From NCBI GenBank assembly GCA_030068145.1, contig JAPJBO010000015.1, positions 434,001-498,000 of the forward strand: a stretch of 64,000 nt of DNA, in the 5' to 3' direction. Position numbers and translations under genes: made by a program. Positions 55,920-64,000 of the stretch are shown piece after piece. Source of the stretch: Diplonema papillatum. Taxonomy: Eukaryota; Euglenozoa; Diplonemea; Diplonemida; Diplonemidae. The stretch's first letter is position 1; the number at the start of each line of letters is the position of its first letter. Under the pieces are notes generated by a model, which was not told the origin of the DNA, made no database searches, and saw only the letters and a program-made list of their open reading frames with translations.

Positions 55920-57044
55920 AACCTCTCTCTGGGAGGGCCATGCAACGTGTGAGGAAACTGAACCGCCCGAGTAGGCACTTCTGATTATGATCATTTACCG
56001 ATTTGCTACCTGAAACTACGCCCAATATTTGGGTTCAGGGTAATGCGGTCAACGAAGACAAGTACTTTCGTGCCTAAAACGTAAGGGTTTCCTCAACGAT
56101 TACGGTTGGCCCTCTGGCACTAAGAGAACAGTTTTGTGGCTTGCATACTACAAAGCTACCACGGCCGATGTGGGATGAAACTGAAGCCGAAGAGACTGGT
56201 GTGGTGGCTTCAGAGCATCCACTGCGCAACCCAACCAGTTAGTCCGCCCACCCTTCCATCCGTCCCTCCCCTCCCCACTCTCTGTGCTTGAATCCTTCTT
56301 TTAGACTCGGTTGTGCATGCTCCCCTGTTCTTTCAAGCTTCACGCCGAAAACTTGCAAGGAACGAGGCTTTTCTAGCGAGACAGGTTTCCCCAGCAGGCT
56401 CGGCATACATAAGTAACAGAACAAGACCAAAAACTACGCATTTCTTTTTTGAAAGTAGGCAACTACTGCGGGAATAGTTGACGTGACCTCTCCGAATTGG
56501 TGGGTGTGATGATTAAAGCAAACTTTCTCCCCGATTGAACCCGAGACAGGAACTGAACGGTGGTCGCGACCCCCGGTTGATCGGCGGCACCGAAAATTTC
56601 TCTCAAAGGAAATTGTTGCAAAAAGCCCGGAAGCCAAAGCTGCAGAGTGGGCAAAGGCTGAGAAGTGCACTGCACACCCTGTACGAGAGCGATTTAACTG
56701 ATTTTTGGCATGTTCTTTTCTCTACACCCCGACTGAAGCACGCCACCAATCCTTACCAAACAAACAAAGGTCGCAAGACACCAAACTGATCGTCTCTCGG
56801 GGGAGGTCGACGGTACCACAAAACCGGATTTGTTCTTCATACCGTCAAAGAGTCGGACTCAACTATTCCCCCACGGGTAAACTCGGTTTCGAGACATATC
56901 CCCATCCCTCCCCCCTTTTCTATGCGTTTGTTGCATTCCCACAACCGGCCCCTTCTTGTTCCTTTTCTCACCTAACCCTAGAACCAAAATAATGGTAGAA
57001 TAATGCAAACGAACCCCAACATACCAACTCAACAAATAAACGGT
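55920..57044. other. Intergenic, no gene recognised
   Basis: No exon, rRNA or repeat family member was identified. C- and T-rich patches lie near 56250-56290 and 56900-56925. Confidence 0.5.
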
Positions 57045-57380
57045 ACCAGCCAATGGACGGGAACGGAGGCGGCATGCGGCCCTTTGTTCGCCCGGTTATT
57101 GCGCTGGCTAGAGCATCAAGTACGGGGAGAGGGCGGGCAACAGTCGGGCAAGATTGCCCTATCATAGTATTGCGAAACGGGCTCGCCCGCCTGCCAGATC
57201 GGCCCCGGTTGTATCAACACCGACGCCATCACCCTCGGTGACGGGGCCACGGCCCGCACCGCGCCTCCGACGGATCGACCTACGCCCGCCTTAGTAGTAC
57301 GTGGCAGTAGTGAGGCGACCGGAAACTCCTCGGAGAGATGGTCCCTGCACTCCAACTCGTCTCTCTCTCTCTTTCCCTCT
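57045..57380 (+). mobile_element. 3' end of the element also found at 24222-25215
   Basis: The stretch 57225-57370 matches 25085-25220, including GGGCCACGGC, the TAG-TAG codons, GGCGACCGG and ACTCCTCGGAGAGATGGTCC, followed by a CT run. Upstream similarity (57050-57225) is weaker. Only a truncated end is present, as expected for a 5'-truncated retroelement copy. Confidence 0.55.
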
Positions 57381-57670
57381 TAGTATTTGGATCTTGCGGG
57401 TTGTCCTGGAGGGTAAGCAGAGGCACGCCGCGTGTTTGGTGTTGGTCGAAAAGTCCTCCACCCGAACAACGAACCGGTTGCCTCGCTGAAGGCACGCTTG
57501 CCCTTCGACCAGAACTGAGCACTTGGGTGCGTGGGTCGAAACCGCGCCGCGGGCTTCATTCACAGTAGTCTTCTTCTTTCTCGCACGTTCCGTGACGAGT
57601 TTTCCTGTGCTCGCGTAGCAAGGGCGCCCTGGTTGTGACGAGCTACCAACAGCTGCCCGAGCAAACCATG

Positions 57671-57815
57671 CTGTCCTGTCTGCAGACACGCACAGGTTCC
57701 GCACTGTATGGTAGTCGGCCTTCTGTGTCCGTGGCTTGACGGACCGAAATACGGTGCAGATGGGACCATGAGCACATAACCATTCCAAGCACGTTTTTGC
57801 AACCCCCCTTCCGCT
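57671..57815 (+). repeat. Dispersed repeat family E
   Basis: CTGTCCTGTCTGCAGACACG, GTGTCCGTGGCTTGACGGAC and ATTCCAAGCACGTTTTTGCA place this in family E, with 12201-12350 and 59471-59625. Confidence 0.88.
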
Positions 57816-59470
57816 AGCCCAAACACTAAACTGAGATTTTCCCCTTCAGAGACGTACGACATAGTCCGCTACGTGCTAGATAAAGAGGAGAGGAATCGGC
57901 GCTGTAGACATAGGCCGGCTGCCCATGTGGGGTTCAAGCGCGGGCTCAGGATGAATGTGTCGCGAGGGGATCCCCGGGTGTTACCCCGCGGTGCCCCCCT
58001 CCTGCGGCTCCTGATTTTCCTTTGCGCGCGCTCCCGTATGTTGCCCTTTTGCGCGATGTGTTCTGCGATTCTTTTATTGTCCCCTCTTCCGCCTTGCGAA
58101 ACGACGTTCTCATGTGCTTTCACCGCGTCGCAAAAATCCTGCGCTGAGGACCACCCCCTCCCCCTCATTCCCAAGACGTTGGACATTGGTCTTGGTATCC
58201 TCCGGCGGTCAGACTCTATGTGAGGCCGCCTCGACAGACTCTGTTGCCAGCCGCAGGCTCTGGCTAGCGGCGTTTTGATCCGAGAGTCTTCCACAGATTT
58301 TGACCAACGAGCATTTATCCGGCGGTGCCCCTGAGAGAAACAACGTAGGACCGAGAGGGACGTCGATCAACCTCCAAATTCGTCGGGTCTCGCGAAGTTC
58401 GCACTGCAAAGGCATGGATTGATTCTCAGCGACAGTTGCTCGAATCAAACTCCGCCATTGAAGATCTACGCGCTAAACTTGAGCATATCACTTGGCGAAA
58501 CTGGAGGCCCGTGCCAAAAGCATCTACGTTCTAGGCTGTCGGCATCCGCAAACTGACTCATCGGCATTCCGGCCCTTCCTTTGCTCGCGCCGGATTTCGC
58601 AAACAGTTAGCCAGCAACGGCGCCTTCAGCCTACAAGTAGGAAACGTCCGACTGAGGCTGTAGGGAGACTCAGCCATCCAGTACGCCCTTCACCGCCCTT
58701 CCCCTTCTTCTCTCCCACACGCGTTTCCTTCCTATTAGACTGACCTCCAAATTCACCTTCCCTCTCCTCCTGTCTCGGTGACCTCGTTTATTTTCCTATT
58801 CAAAAGTGATGTACCAAAGCGAACCTGTTTCATTCTTTTTCCTTCCCCCTTTTTTTTCTTTTTGCGAGCTTCGTGGCCCCTTCTTCCTTCTACCGGTCGA
58901 CGCATTGTCCGCTGCCACATCGTTTCCTTTTCACCTTTTTTAAAAAAGCAGAGTGCCGGCACGCCGCTTGCGGCTGTTTGCGCTTAGATGAGCGCAGCGC
59001 GGGCGGCCTCCTTTCTTCACTCATTGTTTGTAAAAAATTCCTCCGTTCTTCTTGAAGGCTTGCACCCGAACTAGAATGACACACACACTTGCTTGCTTCG
59101 TTGGAAGTGCTGGAAAGCCGGACGAGGTGAGGTAGTACGAGGATTTTTCCGCGCTATTTCAGCTACCGGCTACGGAGGTGAATGACGGAGAGTGGGCAAC
59201 TTGCGGGACGCAACCTACGTAGATTATGTGCTTTCACACCCCCCCCCCCCGTCCCCTCCTTTCCCTGCACGATCCCCCCTCTTCCCTCTTCTACCTCCCC
59301 CTCGGAAAAAACGAAGACCCCCTTGGGAAAGAAAGTGACACCAGAATTCTTCCGGAGACCGTGGCGAGAACACGAAGAAGGAAAACAAAACAACCTGACG
59401 TCGCGCGATTATCGCCGGAAACACGAAAGTTGCAACAACGGCAGGGGGGCACAAAAACAGACTCACGCCG
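57816..59470. other. Intergenic, no gene recognised
   Basis: T-rich runs lie near 58850-58864 and 58938-58946, and a C-run near 59240-59250. No exon with supporting splice borders was found. Confidence 0.5.
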
Positions 59471-59625
59471 CTGTCCTGTCTGTGGACAACAATCAGGTTC
59501 CGCGCTGATGATGGTCTGCCTCATGTGTCCGTGGCTTAGAGGACCGAAGGCACGCCGCAGACGGGACCAGTGCGGTGTTGAGCACACATGCATTCCAAGA
59601 ACGTTCTTGCAATCTCCCCGTTCTG
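59471..59625 (+). repeat. Dispersed repeat family E
   Basis: CTGTCCTGTCTGTGG, CTCATGTGTCCGTGGCTTAG and CATTCCAAGAACGTTCTTGC match the family. The copy is most similar to 57671-57815. Confidence 0.88.
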
Positions 59626-60584
59626 CCCCGCGGACCTTGTTCCGGTCTCCGCAGTGCTTCCGTGTTGTCCTTTGTGTCACTGGCTATTCTTTATTTCTTG
59701 GTTCCCGTGCGTTTGAAGGTGCCTCGAGAGCGTCTATAGCGGAGAGTCCGCCAGAAGAGCGGAAGCGGTTTGACAGCCCTCTGGAAAGAGTATGTGGTCC
59801 AAGCGAAGCTGTGCGACAGGGTTCTCCTAGGGTTTGATTGTCCAACTTCTGCCAGTAGCGGGCCGGTCCGCCCCTGCAGCAAGGTCTCCTGGGCCCGACG
59901 CGGTCCAGTCCACACCGCGTCAGTAAACAGTCTCCGTAGGCGCACGATGACCCGCTTCTTTAGCTCGGATACTGAGGTGCCATAGTATCGCTTCGCCCCT
60001 GTAACGACCAGGTCTCTTGCGTCGCCTGGGAGTGGGTGGCTGTTAGCCCTCTTCAACACACACAAGCTCGGCTTCAGCGTTTCTCTCCAATATCTTTGAC
60101 TATCCCCTGGAACCGCAGCGAATTGCCTGCCGCTGTTTATCACAGTCTACCGGGGTCTAGCGGATCACAGCGGGTGCGCCGGCTCAAGTAGGCGTTTCAC
60201 GAAAACCCTCCTTCTTGATCGAACCAGGGAGGGAGGGAAGAAATTCGAGTGGCAAGCGAGAGCCTCATGAAGAGACTACTTGCAAGGCACCACCGTTTAT
60301 AGAGCACAAGTCTGTGGTGCGGGGTTTACTCCTGCCTTCTTAGTGCCAGCAGTGCACTGATGCCCAGCAAACTGAGCCACCTTGCAACCCGAGCTCTGGA
60401 TCCAAAAGTCGCGCAAAAGATGGCTTCTCCTGTGTGCAGGTGAAACCGGCCGGCCAGGGCCGGCTGTTCAGGCGCGCCCAACACAACACAGTCTCTTAAG
60501 GGAAAGGCAAACTGCCAACGCCACCCCGGCACCCCCATCCCCCCCCAGCCCACCCCCCCAACCCCCACTCTGCGCTTGCCTGCG
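59626..60584. other. Intergenic upstream of the carrier-like gene
   Basis: TGCCTGCCGCTGTTTATCACAG near 60126 recurs near 17700, marking a short dispersed repeat. A C-rich stretch (60520-60570) directly precedes the ATG and resembles the leader of the PH/SAM gene. Confidence 0.5.
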
Positions 60585-61061
60585 ATGGCAGTTACGGCTG
60601 AAGTTCCGCCGCCGCCGTACCCGGTTACGCCGACGGTGGCGCTTCAGAAGAGGTACGTGAGCACGCCGACGTTCGCGACGAGCGTCGCGGCGACGGTGGA
60701 GAGCTTCTACCGAAGCGCGCTGAATGCGTTCATCAACAGCGCCCTGCTCGGGCAGCCGGTGCAGCGTCTGTTCCCGAACATGCACATCCAGGCGCCGGTG
60801 CGGGTGATGTACATTAACGGCATCAAGCAGTCGCGGACGTGGCTCGCGAACAACATCGAACCCGAAAACTACTCGTTGCCCTCGGTCGCCCAAACGCTCG
60901 TCTGGGTCGGCCCGGGGCTGATCATGACGCCGATCAGCAGCGTCCTCGAAGCCGCCAACGCGGGCTCGAAGAACCCGGAACCGCTCCTCACCCAGCGCTG
61001 GCTGCGCGGCATCGTCGCGCGGGGCATGCGAGAGATCATCTTCGCCATAGGAGTAAACCAG
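60585..61061 (+). CDS. Carrier-like first exon, copy 1 (partner 62332-62805)
   Basis: The exon encodes 159 residues from ATG 60585 to a phase-0 donor (CAG then GTCTGC) after IIFAIGVNQ. It differs from copy 2 at about 20 of 150 aligned residues and shares the donor position exactly. No downstream exon of its own was found between 61062 and 62331, whereas copy 2 has two. It could be spliced to the shared exons at 62964 as an alternative first exon, or be an incomplete duplicate; without splicing the frame runs on to a stop at 61191-61193. The protein is as described for copy 2. Codons are more G/C-ending than in copy 2, as in the other expressed genes here. Confidence 0.7.
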
Positions 61062-62331
61062 GTCTGCCCAACACGCGCCGTTCCCGAACGCGTTCCTGCG
61101 CCCAGCAACGTGCCACAACCCTGCGGCTGCGGGAGAGTTTTTTGTTTGTGGCTGGAACCACACGTTGTTATTAGTGCTGATCTTGAGGAATAAGGGTGGT
61201 GGGGAAGGGCGGACAGAGCTGGGGACCAATTTTTGTTTGCTGCCGTCCGGTGGACAGCCGGACGCATCTGCAAGTTCCGCCGAAGGCTAGCATCCGACAG
61301 TATCGCGGATACGTATTCGCGTACGTACCCATATCATGATTCTCGAAAATCCACGTATCCTCACGTATCCTAGCACTGGCCTGGGGGGGAGGTTTGAAAT
61401 AGTAGCTCTCTGCATGGGCATATCCCTCGAAAAACAGTCCCAGACACGGCTAGCCACAACCCATAACGAAAGCGTGCATCAAATATACAACCCGTAACCA
61501 TATAGCCCTTTCTTGCTCTAAGGGAACCCATTCATGAACGGTCACACGGAGACCCTAAACCCCCGGAATTTCTAGCGAACTTTACCTCTAAAAGGATGGA
61601 CACCCTGGCGGTTCTTCCGAGACGGGTTTCGAGGAAAGGTGCAAATATCGAAGACAGATGGACGCCAGAGAATCTTTTCGAAGAAAACTGCTCTCTACCC
61701 GCAACACCTGACGATGCGACGGCCGTGGCGTTTCGGATCACAAGATGTGCGAGCTGGGTGGACAGTTGTCGAAGTTAGCTCTTAGGACTCGAGAAAGTAG
61801 TGTTCTTTCACGAGTAGTTTTCCAGTGTGCCAATAAACCCATGCGCATCCACTGGGAGGGGCTGTTTTCCCCAACAAATTGAGAAATCCCCACCACGACG
61901 GCAGCCGTCAAGAAAGTGCAAAGTGGGACACAGGGGCCTTCTGCGGTTCCTGCACTCGCACACGAGGCTCGGGGAAAAAGCCGGGAGGGGACCGACGACG
62001 TCTTCCCCTTGCATCGTGCAGACTTCCCCTCAGTCGGATAAAGGCCGGTCTCTCGCCGCAGGAAACCTCGAAATACTTCTGGCCCTGCGTTTCATAGGTG
62101 AATTTTGATGAAGCATGCTTTAACCAATTGCCCGACCTCAAGACCAATTGCAACGGAATCACAGGACGACGAGAAAAGAGAAAAAAGAAGAAAGAACATC
62201 TAAAGAAACCGAACAGTGTACAACACAGCAGGGCCCCAGCAAACCTTTAGAGAAGGCCCCTCCTCGTTTTCTTTCCTGCCCCCGTTCCCCCTCCCATCCT
62301 CCTATCCTGCCATCGTGCCAGAGGGTGGCCG
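61062..62331. other. Intron or spacer between the two carrier first exons
   Basis: I searched for the LSEHIEES-type second exon and did not find one. Repeated ACGTATCC and TACGTA-type words occur near 61310-61370. This would be part of a long intron if exon 60585-61061 is joined to 62964. Confidence 0.45.
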
Positions 62332-63370
62332 ATGTCTTCCTCAGAGGCACCCAGTCCTCCCTACCCCGTCACACCTACGGTCCCACTAGCCAAGAAGTCC
62401 GTCAGCACTCCGGCCTTTGCAACCAGCGTTGCCGCCACTGTGGAGAGCTTTTACCGAAGCGCGTTGAATGCCTTCATAAACAGCGCCCTCCTAGGCCAGC
62501 CCGTTCAGCGGCTTCTTCCGAACATGCACATCCAGGCCCCGGTGCGGGTGATGTACATTAACGGGATCAAGCAGTCGCGAACGTGGCTGACGAACAACGT
62601 CGAGCCTGATACCTACTCTGTCCCCACCGCAGCTCGGCTGGCCATGTGGGTTGGGCCCGGGCTGTTGATGACCCCGGTCAGCAGCATCCTCGAGGCGGCC
62701 AACGCGGGGTCGAAGAACCCGGAGCCGCTCCTCACCCAGCGGTGGCTGCGCGGCATCGTGGCCCGGGGCATGAGGGAAATCATTTTCGCGATTGGCGTCA
62801 ACCAGGTTTGTGTCGGGGGCCTCTTTTTCGCCGTCGTGCAGAAAGAAAGTCGAACCCTGGCGCCGCCCGACTGACTGGGCGGGCTCAATTATCTGTCGGC
62901 CAGCAAAAAGATACTCATGAAGAAGTTTGTTTTCCGTTTCCGAAACACCACAACACACCACAGCTCTCGGAACACATCGAGGAATCCATCCCCGTTGAAA
63001 CCATCTCCAGCGGCCTCCTTCGCAACAACATCGGATCCCTTTGCTCGGGTGTGTTCCATTTTCCGTGCATCTTTTACGTTCGCAGGGGGAGAAGACGATC
63101 GAAACCAGTGAAGCTCGAAAATGCAGGTACCATAAGGCAGCAGAGCACTCACCAGAATTACACACGCAGCAAAACAATGTTCGACACAGCTGAAATTCCA
63201 CCAGAAGGCACCCAGCCTAAACGTGTCACATATACCGGTCCTTGAAACCTCAAAGATACTCCATATCCCATCTCGAAAACATTTTGAATTTCACCCGCAG
63301 GTGTTACTTCCGGATACCTCAGCCACGTTCCTCACAACATGTCCGCCTTGAAGCTGCACTTCCCGCAAAA
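62332..63370 (+). CDS. Mitochondrial-carrier-like protein, partial (exons 1-3)
   Basis: Exons 62332-62805, 62964-63048 and 63301-63370 join in phases 0 and 1 (donors GTTTGT, GTGTGT, then GTATGC; acceptors CCACAG and CCGCAG). The reading gives IIFAIGVNQ-LSEHIEESIP and GSLCSG-VTSGYLSHVPHN, smooth across both junctions. RWLRGIVARGMREIIFAIGVNQ and GSLCSGVTSGYLSHVPHNMS resemble the even-numbered helix regions and following loop of SLC25-type carriers, though the canonical PxDxxK signatures are not clear. Membrane transport in mitochondria is therefore inferred with modest confidence. The C-terminal part is missing: later exons lie beyond what I can recognise or beyond the window. After 63370 another frame reads FAELLDKIPAALNT, which could be a continuation displaced by one base. 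Confidence 0.65.
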
Positions 63371-63561
63371 GTATGCCCTCATTGCATGTTTGCCGAGTTG
63401 TTAGACAAGATTCCTGCAGCGCTTAACACGCGTAGAGCTGCTGGCGCACCAACGAGTTTCGAGGCCAGGCAGCCAAAAGGAGGAGACCCAGGGGAAACCT
63501 GGGAGTATAGCGTACTTTGCATCCTGGCAGAGTCTGGCAGAGTCTGGCTGAGTATCGCAAG

Positions 63562-63606
63562 AGTCCAGCCTGAGTCTGGGCGACTCAGGCAGACTCAGGC
63601 TGGACT
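63562..63606. repeat. Inverted repeat, perfect 17-bp arms
   Basis: Arms AGTCCAGCCTGAGTCTG (63562-63578) and CAGACTCAGGCTGGACT (63590-63606) are perfect reverse complements with an 11-nt spacer. They sit in a cluster of GAGTCTGG and GACTCAGG words. Confidence 0.92.
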
Positions 63607-63821
63607 CAGGCTGAGTTTGGGCTGGGCAGTATATATTAGTGTTCGGGTCACTTCAGCGGGGCAGTGAGGGCCAACAATCACAATCACAATTGCAATCACA
63701 AGGAATAAAACCCGGCCACCTGGAAGGAGATCTGGTGCTTGGGCACCACCTCAAGAACCACATCACAAAGCTGTTGAGCACGACACACACAGATGCAAGA
63801 CAACTTGTAAAACTTAGGTAA

Positions 63822-63885
63822 GGTAATTACCTATACTCAACAAACCGCGATTTTTGCGGTTCAGCGTTACGTATAGGTAATTGCC
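63822..63885. repeat. Nested inverted repeats near the window end
   Basis: The outer arms (63822-63836 and 63871-63885, GGTAATTACCTATAC type) are reverse complements with one mismatch. Inside them AACCGC (63843-63848) and GCGGTT (63856-63861) form a second hairpin. The structure could be the end of a small transposon. Confidence 0.8.
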
Positions 63886-64000
63886 AGTAGGTGGGCACTG
63901 GACCAGCTTGGGGGTCCAATTTCAGGTGTTCAGGTTTCGTTTGCAACACTCAAATTTTGTCTGGTTAGGAGCACTTTTGATTTCAGTGTGTAGGGCCCCA

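Larger units (their letters stand above)
63371..64000. other. Window end: probable intron or 3' part of the carrier gene
   Basis: The region holds GAGTCTGGC-type short repeats, two inverted repeats (63562-63606 and 63822-63885) and CACAAT-rich DNA near 63677-63700. No further exon could be joined in phase. Confidence 0.4.

Overview
This window is nuclear DNA from a eukaryote, most likely a free-living protist. The genes are GC-rich with strong G/C-ending codons, and most are cut by GT-AG introns. They sit in much less biased intergenic DNA full of dispersed repeats. The gene set (a spliceosomal PPWD1-type cyclophilin, an ADCY10-type soluble adenylyl cyclase, a mitochondrial-carrier-like gene) is eukaryotic. 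Decayed SSU rRNA pieces contain AAATTCTTAGA where most eukaryotes have AAATTCTTGGA. That, with the GC-rich repeat-laden layout, makes a euglenozoan such as a diplonemid possible. This is a guess and cannot be proved from the window.

Layout. A seven-bladed WD40 protein lies at 622-1815. A repeat-rich gap with a 93-bp minisatellite follows. PPWD1 (8163-10651) has one intron that contains an antisense SSU rRNA fragment. A membrane-anchored TPR protein is at 12466-13498. A three-exon gene of unknown function is at 16185-18577. The largest gene is a six-exon soluble adenylyl cyclase (21052-29576, 1759 codons). About 8.5 kb of repeats and microsatellites follow. A three-exon HAD phosphatase is at 38098-39964. 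A large PH-like/Tudor-like/SAM-like protein is at 41536-45387. An unrecognised single-exon gene is at 50611-51582. A three-exon LRR protein is at 53498-55514. The last locus (60585-63370) is a carrier-like gene with two near-identical first exons. All confident genes are on the + strand. Multi-exon models were built by requiring GT-AG borders and matching codon phase at every junction; none has transcript support.

Themes. (1) Three genes are followed directly by decayed copies of their own 3' ends (PPWD1, the PH/SAM gene, the 50611 gene), and one exon fragment of the cyclase is copied into its own intron. (2) Four separate SSU rRNA fragments lie far from any rDNA. (3) Two short repeat families, here called A (about 215 bp) and B (about 175 bp), recur side by side, and one A copy carries a 253-bp insertion flanked by a perfect 14-bp target duplication. 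(4) Splice donors favour GTNTGY rather than GTRAGT. (5) The carrier locus looks like a candidate for mutually exclusive first exons. No tRNA, CRISPR array or operon structure was found.
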